A stretch of DNA of 35,507 bases, from NCBI RefSeq assembly GCF_013004695.1, contig NZ_JABEMG010000038.1, forward strand, positions 1-35,507, in the 5' to 3' direction. The notes under the pieces are model-generated. The model made no database searches. It worked only from the letters and a program-made list of their open reading frames with translations, and was not told the origin of the DNA. The position numbers and the translations under genes were made by a program. The DNA is from Promicromonospora citrea. Lineage in GTDB: Bacteria > Actinomycetota > Actinomycetes > Actinomycetales > Cellulomonadaceae. Of this stretch, positions 7,861 through 18,885 are shown piece after piece (position 1 is the first letter of the stretch; each line of letters begins with the position of its first letter).

Positions 7861-8722
7861 CGGGGTTGGACATCCAGGCGCAGGTCAGGAGCAGGGCGCG
7901 TGCCAGGAGGTTGACCAGCACGAGGATCGTGACCACCACGGCGAACGACGCCAGCAGCGCGTTGCGTGACGCCGCCTCGGTGACCAGCTCCGTGCCGAGG
8001 TAGCGCAGCCCGCCGGCCAGGACGCCGACCACCAGCGCACCGCCCACCAGGTCGCGCCGCGCAGGGCGCACGCCGCCCACCCACCGCACGACGGCGGCCA
8101 CCACCGCCGCGTCGAGCAGCAGCGTCACCAGCGCGCCGCCCGCGCGCACGGCGAACGACACCACACCGCCGTCCAGGCCGAGCGACTCCAGCACCCAGGG
8201 CACCGCCGCGGCCACCGCCACGCTCGACGCCGCGGTGACGAGCACGCCGACGCCCAGCAGCACGAAGCCCAGGAGCTGCCGCAGCCGCTCGGTGACCAGG
8301 TTCCCGGCGCCGTCCGTCTCGCCGAACATCGCGCGCACCGAGCTGCGCAGCGCCCCCATGAACCCCGTCGCCGACCAGAGCAGCACGAGGGCGGCGACGA
8401 CCGACGTCCAGCTCAGCCCCGTGGACAGCACGAGGTCCGACGGCGCCAGCACACCCCCGCCGCCGGTGTCCACCAGCCCGGGCAGCCAGGTGTCCACCTC
8501 CGTGAGGACGGCGTCGCGCAGGGCCGCGTCGCCGCCGAGCACCCGCACGAGGATCGTCCAGCCGATGGCGAGGGCGGCGAACAGCGAGAACAGGGCCGCG
8601 TACGCCATGCCGCCGCTGAGGACGGGTCCGTTGGCGGTGGTGAACCGCTCGAGCGCCCGGGCGGGGCGCGTCGCCTGCCAGCGCGCCCACAGCGCCGTGC
8701 CGAGCTCGATCAGCCGCTTCAT
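7847..8722 (-). CDS. YihY/BrkB family inner-membrane protein
   Basis: A 291-residue polytopic membrane protein of the YihY/virulence factor BrkB family, once misnamed RNase BN; its biochemical role is not established. It shows about six hydrophobic segments, including AYAALFSLFAALAIGWTI, VVAALVLLWSATGF, a long segment around LLGFVLLGVGVLVTAASSVAV, and a C-terminal LASFAVVVTILVLVNLLARA. The ATG at 8722 has no Shine-Dalgarno but TAGGCT lies 7 nt upstream, so a leaderless transcript is likely. The last residues (PAPPR) and the TAG stop are encoded by the end of the repeat element, so the element has shaped this C terminus. It is convergent with sdhB. Confidence 0.88.
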   Translation of the reverse strand: MKRLIELGTALWARWQATRPARALERFTTANGPVLSGGMAYAALFSLFAALAIGWTILVRVLGGDAALRDAVLTEVDTWLPGLVDTGGGGVLAPSDLVLSTGLSWTSVVAALVLLWSATGFMGALRSSVRAMFGETDGAGNLVTERLRQLLGFVLLGVGVLVTAASSVAVAAAVPWVLESLGLDGGVVSFAVRAGGALVTLLLDAAVVAAVVRWVGGVRPARRDLVGGALVVGVLAGGLRYLGTELVTEAASRNALLASFAVVVTILVLVNLLARALLLTCAWMSNPAPPR

Positions 8723-8729
8723 CGCGCCG

Positions 8730-8735
8730 AGCCTA
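8730..8735 (-). promoter_or_regulatory. Leaderless -10 (TAGGCT) for yihY gene
   Basis: TAGGCT followed by 7 nt and ATG 8722, with no ribosome binding site. It fits the TAnnnT-N6/7-start pattern seen repeatedly in this window. Confidence 0.5.
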
Positions 8736-8752
8736 TGCGGACGCCGCCCAGC

Positions 8753-8770
8753 TCACCGGGCGGGCGGTGA
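8753..8770 (-). terminator. Small hairpin after the 2H phosphoesterase gene
   Basis: TCACCG and CGGTGA form a 6-bp stem with a 6-nt loop, 6 nt past the stop at 8777. An alternative pairing, CCGCCC (8744-8749) with GGGCGG (8758-8763), overlaps it. It also overlaps the presumed -35 region of the yihY promoter. Confidence 0.35.
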
Positions 8771-8776
8771 ACCGTC

Positions 8777-12202
<3,426 letters not shown>

Positions 12203-12206
<4 letters not shown>

Positions 12207-13165
12207 GGGCTCTCGATGGCTCCTGTCACGGTGTGCCACCCGCGGGCGATGCGGGGCAGGACCCCGGCATCGTAGCCATGCTCACCGAACGATGCCACGA
12301 GCTGGGTCAGCACCTCCTCGGGCGCCTCCGCGACGACGTCGACGACCATGTCGTCCGACTGCCACGCCACGTGGGTCGGCTCGGTCGCGAGGACCTGCAC
12401 GCCGCCGGGAGCCGCGTCGTCGCCCGGGGCGAGCTGGCCCGCGCGCTCACGGACCACCGCACGCCCGTCCGGTCCGGTCAGGTCGATCTCGAGCGTCTGC
12501 CCCTTGTCACCCACGAGGCGCATCGCCGAGACGGTGTACCCGGCGGGCAGCTCGGCGGGCGCGACCCAGCCGTGATCCTCGGCCCAGTCGAGCGCCGCGG
12601 CCGTCATGTCGTCCGGGGACTCGTCGAACGTGGCGAGCACGTCCTGCCCCGCCGCGACGTCGTCCGGACCGGTGCGCCCCAGCATGGTCATGCTGGTCTG
12701 CGCGGAGAGCTGCGGGGAGACCACGGGCATGTCGCCCAAGCTGAACAGGGCAAGGCCCAGGACGCCGACGCCGCCGACGCCGAGCGCCGCGATCCGGGCG
12801 GTGCGCCGACGCCGCGCCGACCGCTCGATGCTGCCGTCGAAGCGGGCGCTGCCCGCGAAGCCGCCCGTGAACGACGCCGTCTGCCACGCGGGCGCGGCCA
12901 GCGGGTCCGGGCCGAGCAGCGGGCGGCGCAACGGGTCCTCGTCCGTGGGCGGGATGCTCGCCTGGAGCGCCATGAGGCGCGCCGTGAGCGCCGGGTCCGG
13001 CACCACGTCGGCGGCCGACGAGAGGGCACGCCGGGCCGCGCGGGCCGTGTCGAGCTCGCGGGCGCACAGGCGGCACGTCGTCACGTGGCAGAGCGCCTTC
13101 TCGGTCTCGGCGGGCGAGAGCTGGCCGTCGGCCAGCGCGCTGATCAGGTCCCCGAGATGGCCCAT
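12203..13165 (-). CDS. rseA: RseA-like transmembrane zinc anti-sigma factor
   Basis: About 320 residues, predicted to hold the ECF sigma factor encoded upstream in an inactive complex at the membrane. The N-terminal anti-sigma domain has the zinc motif H-x3-C-x2-C: His27, Cys31, Cys34 in CHVTTCRLC. A basic stretch RSARRRRTAR precedes one transmembrane helix (about 124-143), and the rest is an extracytoplasmic domain of about 175 residues. The ATG at 13165 overlaps the last base of the sigE stop (TGATG); a GTG one codon earlier is also possible. The extracellular domain is longer than in the short M. tuberculosis RseA (Rv1222) and may sense a signal; that is inference. Confidence 0.88.
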
Positions 13166-13764
13166 CACGCACCCCCGCGGGTCGGGGCAAGATGCTCCAG
13201 CGCGTCGCGCAGCTGGGCCCTGGCGCGGTGGATGCGGGAGCGCACGGTACCCAGCTTCACGCCAAGGGTCACGGCGATCTCCTCGTAGCTCAGGCCCTCG
13301 ATGTCGCACAGCACCACGGCCGCACGGTACTCGGGGCGCAACGCGTCGAGCGCTCGCTGCACGTCCTCGTCGAGGTTGGCGTGCTCGTAGCCGCGCTCCG
13401 GCCGACCGAAGTCGCCGGTGTCGGCCACGTGGCTGTCGTCGTCGCCCATCGCCTCCATGCGGATGCGCTTCTTGCGACGCGCGCCGTCGAGGAAGAGGTT
13501 GGTCGTGATGCGGTGCAGCCAGCCCTCGAACGTGCCGGGCGTGTAGCTCGACAGGGACCGGAAGACGCGGATGAACGTCTCCTGCGTGAGGTCCTCCGCG
13601 TCCTGCTTGTTGCCCGTCAGGCGGTAGGCCAGGCGGTAGACGCGTGCGGAGTGCTCCCGCACGATCTCCTCCCACGTGGGCGGCTGCCAGGGCATGGCGG
13701 CGGCACCGGCGCCCGAGGGGGCCGGTGCGCCTGCGTCTGCTGCGCGAGTACTCACAGAAGTCAT
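13165..13764 (-). CDS. sigE: SigE-like ECF RNA polymerase sigma factor
   Basis: A 199-residue ECF sigma factor. Region 2 contains [20 protein letters not shown] and TQETFIRVF (about 40-68); region 4 contains [20 protein letters not shown] near the C terminus, the helix-turn-helix for the -35 element. I chose ATG 13764 (MTSVSTR), which has GAGAGGA just upstream; the open frame extends to 13833. An internal ATG (MPWQPPT, residue 24) is an alternative, since M. tuberculosis SigE uses several starts. Upstream lies a GGGAAC/CGTT promoter of the type SigE-class factors recognise, so autoregulation is likely. It is followed by rseA, htrA and tatB and divergent from an O-methyltransferase, as in M. 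tuberculosis Rv1220c-Rv1224. Confidence 0.94.
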   Translation of the reverse strand: MTSVSTRAADAGAPAPSGAGAAAMPWQPPTWEEIVREHSARVYRLAYRLTGNKQDAEDLTQETFIRVFRSLSSYTPGTFEGWLHRITTNLFLDGARRKKRIRMEAMGDDDSHVADTGDFGRPERGYEHANLDEDVQRALDALRPEYRAAVVLCDIEGLSYEEIAVTLGVKLGTVRSRIHRARAQLRDALEHLAPTRGGA

Positions 13765-13773
13765 CGTCCTCTC

Positions 13774-13800
13774 AACGCACGTGTCGGCCCAGTCGTTCCC
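13774..13800 (-). promoter_or_regulatory. Predicted SigE-type autoregulatory promoter of sigE
   Basis: GGGAAC (13800-13795, minus strand) and CGTT (13777-13774) are separated by 17 nt, fitting the published SigE-class consensus GGGAAC-Y-N15/16-CGTT. CGTT is only 9 nt before the sigE ATG, so transcription would begin at or within a few bases of the start codon. Confidence 0.6.
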
Positions 13801-13852
13801 ACGGGCTGTACCCTGACGCCGCACGTGATGCACACATCTGGACGAGTCCAGC

Positions 13853-13865
13853 GGAGGAAGCCATC
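13853..13865 (+). promoter_or_regulatory. Shine-Dalgarno and probable ATC start of the O-methyltransferase gene
   Basis: GGAGGA (13853-13858) lies 4 nt before ATC (13863-13865). There is no ATG, GTG or TTG in this frame between about 13740 and the conserved domain, so this Shine-Dalgarno points to an ATC initiation codon. Confidence 0.5.
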
Positions 13866-14513
13866 AGCACAGCGGAGCCGTCGGGCCACGGCAGGGTCGC
13901 GGCCTGGGTCTACAGCGAGGCCTTCGTCCCCGAGGACGAGGTGCTGCTGCGTGCCCGCGAGCGGGCCGCCGAGCTCGGCACGCCCGCCGTGCTGCCCGGC
14001 GTCGGCGCGGTGCTGCGGGTGCTGGCCGCCGCGACCGGCGCACGCGCCGTGGTCGAGGTCGGCACGGGAGCGGGCGTCGCGGCGCTCTGGCTGCTGCGGG
14101 GCATGCCGCTCGACGGCCAGCTCACGACCATCGACCGGGAGGTGGAGCACCAGCGGGCCGCGCGGGTCGCGTTCGCGGAGGACGGCGTCGCGCCGCAGCG
14201 CACGCGCATCATCCCCGGCCGGCCGGGCGACGTGCTGCCCCGCCTCACGGACGCCGCGTACGACCTGGTGCTGGTGGCGAGCGACCCGCTCTCCTACCCG
14301 GAGTACGTGGACGAGGCCCTGCGCCTGCTGCGGCCGGGCGGCGTGCTCGCCGTCGACGGGGCCTTGCTGCGGGACAGGGTCGCGGACCCGGCGCGCCGCG
14401 ACGAGCTCACCACCGTCGTGCGCGAGGTCGGCCGGGCGCTGCGCGCCGACGACCGGGTGCTGCCCGCCATGCTGCCGAGCGGGGACGGGCTGCTGCTGGC
14501 CGTCCGCCGCTGA
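13863..14513 (+). CDS. O-methyltransferase family 3-like protein (non-standard start)
   Basis: About 216 residues of a class I SAM-dependent methyltransferase of the O-methyltransferase family 3 (CCoAOMT-like) type, positional equivalent of M. tuberculosis Rv1220c next to sigE. The SAM motif is EVGTGAG (65-71) and the following acidic loop is [10 protein letters not shown]. Two family positions differ: the usual DADK-type metal loop reads VASDPLSY (139 onward) and the usual DN pair reads DG (165-166), so divalent-metal use may be lost. No ATG, GTG or TTG start is available in frame; I place the start at ATC 13863 behind GGAGGA. A frameshift near the start, or an assembly error, is the alternative. 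Substrate unknown. Confidence 0.8.
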   Translation: MSTAEPSGHGRVAAWVYSEAFVPEDEVLLRARERAAELGTPAVLPGVGAVLRVLAAATGARAVVEVGTGAGVAALWLLRGMPLDGQLTTIDREVEHQRAARVAFAEDGVAPQRTRIIPGRPGDVLPRLTDAAYDLVLVASDPLSYPEYVDEALRLLRPGGVLAVDGALLRDRVADPARRDELTTVVREVGRALRADDRVLPAMLPSGDGLLLAVRR

Positions 14514-14633
14514 ACCACGCCGGGGCAGCTCGGGCGGCGGACAGCCGGGACGAGGGGGCCGAGGGGCCCGGGGTACCGCCAGGACGGAGCCGTCGGCGCG
14601 TGGGCCGTCGGCGACGAGACCGTCAGCCAGAGG

Positions 14634-14801
14634 TCAGGCGACGACGGTCTGGAGAGCGTCGCCGAGCTCGCTCGCCTCGGTCGCGTTCAGCTCGACGACG
14701 AGCCGGCCGCCGCCCTCGAGCGGCACACGCATGACGATGCCGCGCCCCTCCTTGGTGACCTCGAGCGGTCCGTCACCCGTCCGCGGCTTCATCGCAGCCA
14801 T
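14634..14801 (-). CDS. DUF3117 domain-containing small protein
   Basis: A 55-residue protein of unknown function, highly conserved in actinobacteria (M. tuberculosis Rv1211 type). It begins MAAMKPRTGDGPLEVTKEGR and continues with RVPLEGGGRLVVEL, almost invariant in the family. I chose ATG 14801 over the in-frame ATG 14816 because GGGAG lies about 8 nt upstream of it and homologues begin MAAMKP. It sits downstream of the folP2-like gene, with its own TAGAAT promoter. Confidence 0.9.
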   Translation of the reverse strand: MAAMKPRTGDGPLEVTKEGRGIVMRVPLEGGGRLVVELNATEASELGDALQTVVA

Positions 14802-14875
14802 GTGTGGCTCTCCCATTCCGTTGTCCGGTGTCTAGCAGCGTTCATGTTCCCGGCGAACGCCGAGGGCACGGACCC

Positions 14876-14881
14876 ATTCTA
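14876..14881 (-). promoter_or_regulatory. -10 element (TAGAAT) for the DUF3117 gene
   Basis: TAGAAT on the minus strand, one base from TATAAT, about 75 bp upstream of ATG 14801 in the gap after the folP2-like gene. The -35 (around 14899-14905, GAAAGT) is weak. Confidence 0.5.
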
Positions 14882-14935
14882 GTTCAATTGGCGCCCCTTA
14901 CTTTCCACCGGCGACATTCCGTTCGGGTCTCGAAG

Positions 14936-15847
14936 TCAGGCCAGGCCGCGCACGGCGGCCGCGGGCGGCGCCTCGTCCCGCACCGCCGCCACGAGGTCGA
15001 GCACGCGTCGGGTGGCCTGCACATCGTGGGCCCGGAACACCCGCGCACCGAGCCACGCGGCGACCGCGGTGGCGGCCAGCGTGCCCTCGAGCCGCTCATC
15101 GGCCGGCAGGTCCAGCGTCTCGCCGACGAAGTCCTTGCGGGACAGCGCCATCAGCAGCGGGAACCCGAGCCCGGCGAGCGTGCCCGTGCGGCGCAGCAGC
15201 TCCAGCGAGTGCCACGTGTTCTTGCCGAAGTCGTGCGTGGGGTCCACGAGCACCGACGCGCGCGGCACCCCGGACGCCACGGCGCGCTCGGCGCTGCGGC
15301 GCAGGGTCGCCACGACGTCGTCGAGCAGGCCGCCGGGGTACTCGACCCGGTGCGGGTCGGTGCGGGGCACCGCCCCGCCCGTGTGCGAGCAGACGACGCC
15401 GACACCCGCCGCGCCCGCCACCTCCACGAGGTGCGGGTCGTGGCCCGCCCACGTGTCGTTGATCAGGTCGGCGCCCGCGTCGATCGCCGCCCGCGCGACG
15501 CCGGCCCGCCACGTGTCGACCGACACGAGCAGGTCGGGCACGGCCGCGCGGACCGCCGCGACGAACGGCACGACGCGGCGGATCTCCTCCGCCTCGTCGA
15601 CGGGATCGCCGGTCCCCGCCCGCACGCCGCCGACGTCGAGGATCTCCGCGCCGTCGGCGTACGCGCGCTCGGCCGCCGCGAGCGCCGCCGCGTCGTCGGG
15701 CACGCGCGCGGGAGCGTAGAACGAGTCGGTGGTGCGGTTGAGCACGGCCATCACGACGGGGCGCACGGCGCGTCCGTCGCGGCCCAGCTCGCGGCCGCGC
15801 AGCACCAGCGGCGGGGACGACGGCGGGACGGGGGCGGGGTCGGCCAC
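14936..15847 (-). CDS. Dihydropteroate synthase-like protein (FolP2 type)
   Basis: A 303-residue TIM-barrel protein of the dihydropteroate synthase family. It closely resembles the FolP2 paralogue (M. tuberculosis Rv1207) rather than FolP1: motifs NRTTDSFY (37-44), DVGGVRAG (71-78), SVDTWRAGVARAAIDAGADL, INDTWAG, CSHTGGA, THDFGKNTWH and a C-terminal VRGLA. The standard synthase reads N-x-TPDSFSDGG at the first loop, so the pterin loop is altered. M. tuberculosis FolP2 was reported to lack dihydropteroate synthase activity; whether this protein has it is uncertain. The GTG at 15847 abuts the stop of the upstream LOG gene without a gap, implying coupling. Confidence 0.88.
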   Translation of the reverse strand: MADPAPVPPSSPPLVLRGRELGRDGRAVRPVVMAVLNRTTDSFYAPARVPDDAAALAAAERAYADGAEILDVGGVRAGTGDPVDEAEEIRRVVPFVAAVRAAVPDLLVSVDTWRAGVARAAIDAGADLINDTWAGHDPHLVEVAGAAGVGVVCSHTGGAVPRTDPHRVEYPGGLLDDVVATLRRSAERAVASGVPRASVLVDPTHDFGKNTWHSLELLRRTGTLAGLGFPLLMALSRKDFVGETLDLPADERLEGTLAATAVAAWLGARVFRAHDVQATRRVLDLVAAVRDEAPPAAAVRGLA

Positions 15848-16711
15848 CTACGCGCCGCCCAGGGTGGTCGGCAGCCAGAGGCCCTGCGCCCCCGGGCCCG
15901 CTGCCTCCTCCTGCTCCTTCTCCGCCACCGCGGCGGCCTGCAGTGCGGCCTGCTCCGCCGCGATCTGGTGGGCACGCTCGACGACGTGCCGCACGGCCTC
16001 GGCGGGGTCGTCGGTGAGGTAGATGATGTCGAGGTCGGCCTCGCTGATGGTGCCGTGCTCGAGCACGCTGGTGCGGAGCCAGTCCATGAGCCCGCCCCAG
16101 TAGCTCCTGCCGACGAGGACGAGCGGGAACTGCGTGACCTTGTGCGTCTGGACGAGCGTGACGGCCTCGAACAGCTCGTCGAACGTGCCGAACCCGCCGG
16201 GCATGACGATGAAGCCCTGCGCGTACTTGAGGAACATCGTCTTGCGCGCGAAGAAGTAGCGGAAGTTGATGCCCAGGTTGACGTACTGGTTGACGCCCTG
16301 CTCGAAGGGCAGCTCGATGCCGAGCCCCACCGACGTGCCGCCCGCCTCGGCGGCGCCCTTGTTGGCGGCCTCCATGATCCCGGGGCCGCCGCCCGTGATG
16401 ACGGCGTAGCCCGCCTCGACCAGCATCCGGCCGACGTCCTCGCCCGCCCGGTAGTCGGGGTGGTCGGGCTTGGTCCGGGCCGACCCGAAGACCGAGACGG
16501 CGGGCCCCAGCTCCGCGAGGGCGCCGAAGCCCTCGACGAACTCGCTCTGGATGCGCATGACCCGCCACGGGTCGCTGTGCAGCCAGTCGGTGTCCTGGTC
16601 GGAGGCCAGCAGCCGCTGGTCGGTCGTGGTCTTCGGGATCTGGTTCCCGCGGAGGAGCACCGGTCCGCGGCGGTACCCGCGGCCGGTCTCCGGGAGGCCT
16701 TCGTCGCTCAT
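15848..16711 (-). CDS. LOG family protein (cytokinin riboside phosphate phosphoribohydrolase-like)
   Basis: A 287-residue Rossmann-fold protein of the TIGR00730/LOG family; characterised members release free bases from nucleoside monophosphates. The diagnostic motif PGGFGTFDE (171-179) is present, as are TGGGPGIMEAANKG (107-119) and an N-terminal conserved RGNQIPKTTTDQRLL extension found in actinobacterial proteins. Equivalent to M. tuberculosis Rv1205 in both family and position. TAGCGT lies 6 nt before ATG 16711 and overlaps the dapE stop codon, so the gene probably has its own leaderless promoter while remaining readable from dapE. Confidence 0.9.
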   Translation of the reverse strand: MSDEGLPETGRGYRRGPVLLRGNQIPKTTTDQRLLASDQDTDWLHSDPWRVMRIQSEFVEGFGALAELGPAVSVFGSARTKPDHPDYRAGEDVGRMLVEAGYAVITGGGPGIMEAANKGAAEAGGTSVGLGIELPFEQGVNQYVNLGINFRYFFARKTMFLKYAQGFIVMPGGFGTFDELFEAVTLVQTHKVTQFPLVLVGRSYWGGLMDWLRTSVLEHGTISEADLDIIYLTDDPAEAVRHVVERAHQIAAEQAALQAAAVAEKEQEEAAGPGAQGLWLPTTLGGA

Positions 16712-16717
16712 GCGCCC

Positions 16718-16723
16718 ACGCTA
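16718..16723 (-). promoter_or_regulatory. Leaderless -10 (TAGCGT) overlapping the dapE stop
   Basis: TAGCGT is 6 nt upstream of the LOG-gene ATG 16711. Its first three bases are the TAG stop codon of dapE (16723-16721). Confidence 0.5.
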
Positions 16724-17848
16724 TCCGTCGAGCAGCCAGGCTCGCAGCGCGTCACGGCACTGCGCGAGCTGCGCGACGGGGAGGCGTTCGTCGTCCTTGT
16801 GGGCGAGCAGGGGGTCGCCGGGCCCGAAGTTGACGGCGGGCACGCCGAGCTCGGCGAACCGCGCGACGTCGGTCCACCCGTACTTCGGGGCGGGCGCGCC
16901 GCCGGTGGTGTCGAGCACGGACCGTACGAAGGCGGCGGCGAGCGGGTCGTCGAGGCCGGGCCGAGCGCCGCCCGCGGCGTCGGTCACCTCGACGTCGAAG
17001 CCCTCGAAGACCTCGCGCAGGTGCGCCTCCGCCTCGGCCACGTCCCGCGACGGCGCGAACCGGTAGTTCACCTCGACGGTGCACGCGTCGGGGATGACGT
17101 TGCCCGCGATGCCGCCCTCGATGCGCACAGCGTTCAGGCCCTCGCGGTAGACCAGGCCGTCGACCTCGACCTCACGCGGCTCGTAGGCGGCGAGGCGGGC
17201 GAGCACGGGCGCGACCGCGTGGATGGCGTTCTCGCCGGTCCAGGCGCGTGCCGAGTGGGCGGCGACGCCGCGGGTGCGCACCTCGACGCGCATCGTCCCG
17301 TTGCAGCCGCCCTCGATGCCGGCGTTCGACGGCTCGCCCAGGATGGCGAAGTCGCCGTGCAGCAGCTCCGGGTGGTTGCGGGCCAGGCGGCCCAGGCCGT
17401 TGAGCGACGAGTCGACCTCCTCGTGGTCGTAGAAGATCCACGTGAGGTCGTGCGCGGGCAGGCGGCCGGGCGCGCCGAGCTCGGCGGCCAGCGCGACCGC
17501 GACCGCCACCCCGCCGAGCATGTCGACCGTGCCGCGGCCCCACAGCACCGCGTCGGGCCCTGCGCCCTCGAGCCGCGTCGGCAGGTTGTCCGCGACCGGC
17601 ACCGTGTCGATGTGCCCCGCGACCACGACGCGGCGGTCGCGGCCCAGGTCGGTGCGGGCGACGAGCGCGTCGCCGTCGCGCACGAGCGTGAGGTGCGGCA
17701 GGTCGCGCAGCAGGCCCTCGATCGCGTCGGCGAGCTCCTTCTCCGCGCCGCTCACGGACGGGATGTCGCACAGCGCGCGGGTGAGGTCCACGAGGTCCGC
17801 GCCGGGGCCGGCCGGGTCGAGCAGAACGGGGTCGATCGAGGTGTCCAC
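16721..17848 (-). CDS. dapE: Succinyl-diaminopimelate desuccinylase
   Basis: A 375-residue M20 metallopeptidase that hydrolyses N-succinyl-LL-diaminopimelate in the lysine/meso-DAP pathway, feeding peptidoglycan synthesis. Metal and catalytic motifs: GHIDTVP with His79 and Asp81, GRGTVDM with Asp109, DHEEVD with the Glu pair at 143-144, and LGEPS. The C-terminal HKDDE supplies the last metal His. The GTG at 17848 is preceded 6 nt upstream by TAGGGT, a leaderless arrangement. It is divergent from dapD, the enzyme two steps earlier in the same pathway, with only 42 bp between the start codons. Confidence 0.95.
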   Translation of the reverse strand: MDTSIDPVLLDPAGPGADLVDLTRALCDIPSVSGAEKELADAIEGLLRDLPHLTLVRDGDALVARTDLGRDRRVVVAGHIDTVPVADNLPTRLEGAGPDAVLWGRGTVDMLGGVAVAVALAAELGAPGRLPAHDLTWIFYDHEEVDSSLNGLGRLARNHPELLHGDFAILGEPSNAGIEGGCNGTMRVEVRTRGVAAHSARAWTGENAIHAVAPVLARLAAYEPREVEVDGLVYREGLNAVRIEGGIAGNVIPDACTVEVNYRFAPSRDVAEAEAHLREVFEGFDVEVTDAAGGARPGLDDPLAAAFVRSVLDTTGGAPAPKYGWTDVARFAELGVPAVNFGPGDPLLAHKDDERLPVAQLAQCRDALRAWLLDG

Positions 17849-17890
17849 AGGCCCACCCTAGGTGCTGCCCGGGTTCGTTAGGCTGGGCGC
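17849..17890. promoter_or_regulatory. 42-bp bidirectional leaderless promoter region, dapE/dapD
   Basis: On the minus strand TAGGGT (17860-17855) is 6 nt from the dapE GTG; on the plus strand TAGGCT (17879-17884) is 6 nt from the dapD ATG. Neither gene has a Shine-Dalgarno. The two -10 boxes are 18 bp apart, so each -35 position falls on or near the opposite -10, and the two promoters probably compete for polymerase. Confidence 0.6.
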
Positions 17891-18838
17891 ATGACGACCG
17901 CATGGGGCTTCGGCCTGGCCACGATCGCCGACGACGGCACCACTCTCGACACCTGGTACCCCGCCCCGGCCCTCGGTGACGCCCCGGCCGGCGCGACCGC
18001 GCCCGGGTCCCTCGCGGCGCTCGAGGGCACCGACGAGGTGCGGCGCGTCCGGCTCGAGGTCGTGAGCACGCAGATCGACCTCGCCGACCCGCCGAAGGAC
18101 GCGTCCGACGCGTACCTGCGCCTGCACCTGCTGTCGACCCGCCTCGTGCCGCCGCACGGCCTGAACCTCGACGGCATCTTCGGCGTGCTGGCCAACGTCG
18201 TGTGGACGAGCGCGGGGCCGTGCGCGGTCGAGGGCTTCGAGGAGACGCGCGCGCGGCTGCGCACCCGTGGCCCGGTCGCGGTCTACGGCGTCGACAAGTT
18301 CCCGCGCATGGTCGACTACGTGATGCCGTCGGGTGTCCGCATCGCCGACGCCGACCGCGTGCGCCTGGGCGCCTACCTCGCCCCCGGCACGACCGTGATG
18401 CACGAGGGGTTCGTCAACTACAACGCGGGCACGCTCGGCACCTCCATGGTCGAGGGCCGCATCTCCGCGGGCGTCACCGTGGGCGACGGGTCCGACGTCG
18501 GTGGCGGCGCCTCGATCATGGGCACGCTGTCCGGCGGCGGCAAGGAGGTCGTGTCCCTGGGCGAGCGGTGCCTGCTCGGCGCCAACGCGGGCCTCGGCAT
18601 CCCGCTCGGCGACGACTGCGTGGTCGAGGCGGGCCTGTACGTCACGGCGGGCACCAAGGTCACCATCCTCGGTGCCGCGGTCGACCCGACCGGCGACGGC
18701 ACGGCGGCCGTCAAGGCGCGCGAGCTCGCGGGCCGCAGCAACCTGCTGTTCCGCCGCAACTCCACGACCGGCACCGTCGAGGTGCTCGACCGCACGGGCG
18801 TCGGCATCGAGCTGAACGACGCGCTGCACGCGAACTGA
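17891..18838 (+). CDS. dapD: 2,3,4,5-tetrahydropyridine-2,6-dicarboxylate N-succinyltransferase
   Basis: A 315-residue acyltransferase of the actinobacterial DapD type that succinylates tetrahydrodipicolinate in lysine/DAP synthesis. The C-terminal half carries hexapeptide repeats of a left-handed beta-helix ([20 protein letters not shown] and onward) with conserved [20 protein letters not shown] and [20 protein letters not shown]. The N-terminal domain (to about residue 135) matches the longer actinobacterial form. It starts at ATG 17891 behind a leaderless TAGGCT. M. tuberculosis Rv1201c is the equivalent, also divergent from dapE. Confidence 0.96.
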   Translation: MTTAWGFGLATIADDGTTLDTWYPAPALGDAPAGATAPGSLAALEGTDEVRRVRLEVVSTQIDLADPPKDASDAYLRLHLLSTRLVPPHGLNLDGIFGVLANVVWTSAGPCAVEGFEETRARLRTRGPVAVYGVDKFPRMVDYVMPSGVRIADADRVRLGAYLAPGTTVMHEGFVNYNAGTLGTSMVEGRISAGVTVGDGSDVGGGASIMGTLSGGGKEVVSLGERCLLGANAGLGIPLGDDCVVEAGLYVTAGTKVTILGAAVDPTGDGTAAVKARELAGRSNLLFRRNSTTGTVEVLDRTGVGIELNDALHAN

Positions 18839-18885
18839 CGCCCCTCCCCAGGACGCACCGCACAGAAGTACGCGAGGAAGCACGC

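Noticed and set aside
13192-14835. Long plus-strand frame crossing sigE, the O-methyltransferase and DUF3117
   Set aside because: Wrong frame relative to the methyltransferase core and antisense to sigE; includes ATG 13828 but no conserved domain.
14851-14862. CGGCGAACGCCG as an operator
   Set aside because: Only a 5-bp stem in very GC-rich sequence; expected by chance.
14804-17881. 1025-codon plus-strand open frame opposite folP2/LOG/dapE
   Set aside because: Antisense shadow of well-supported minus-strand genes; composition is Arg/Ala/Gly/His-rich without any domain, as expected in high-GC DNA.
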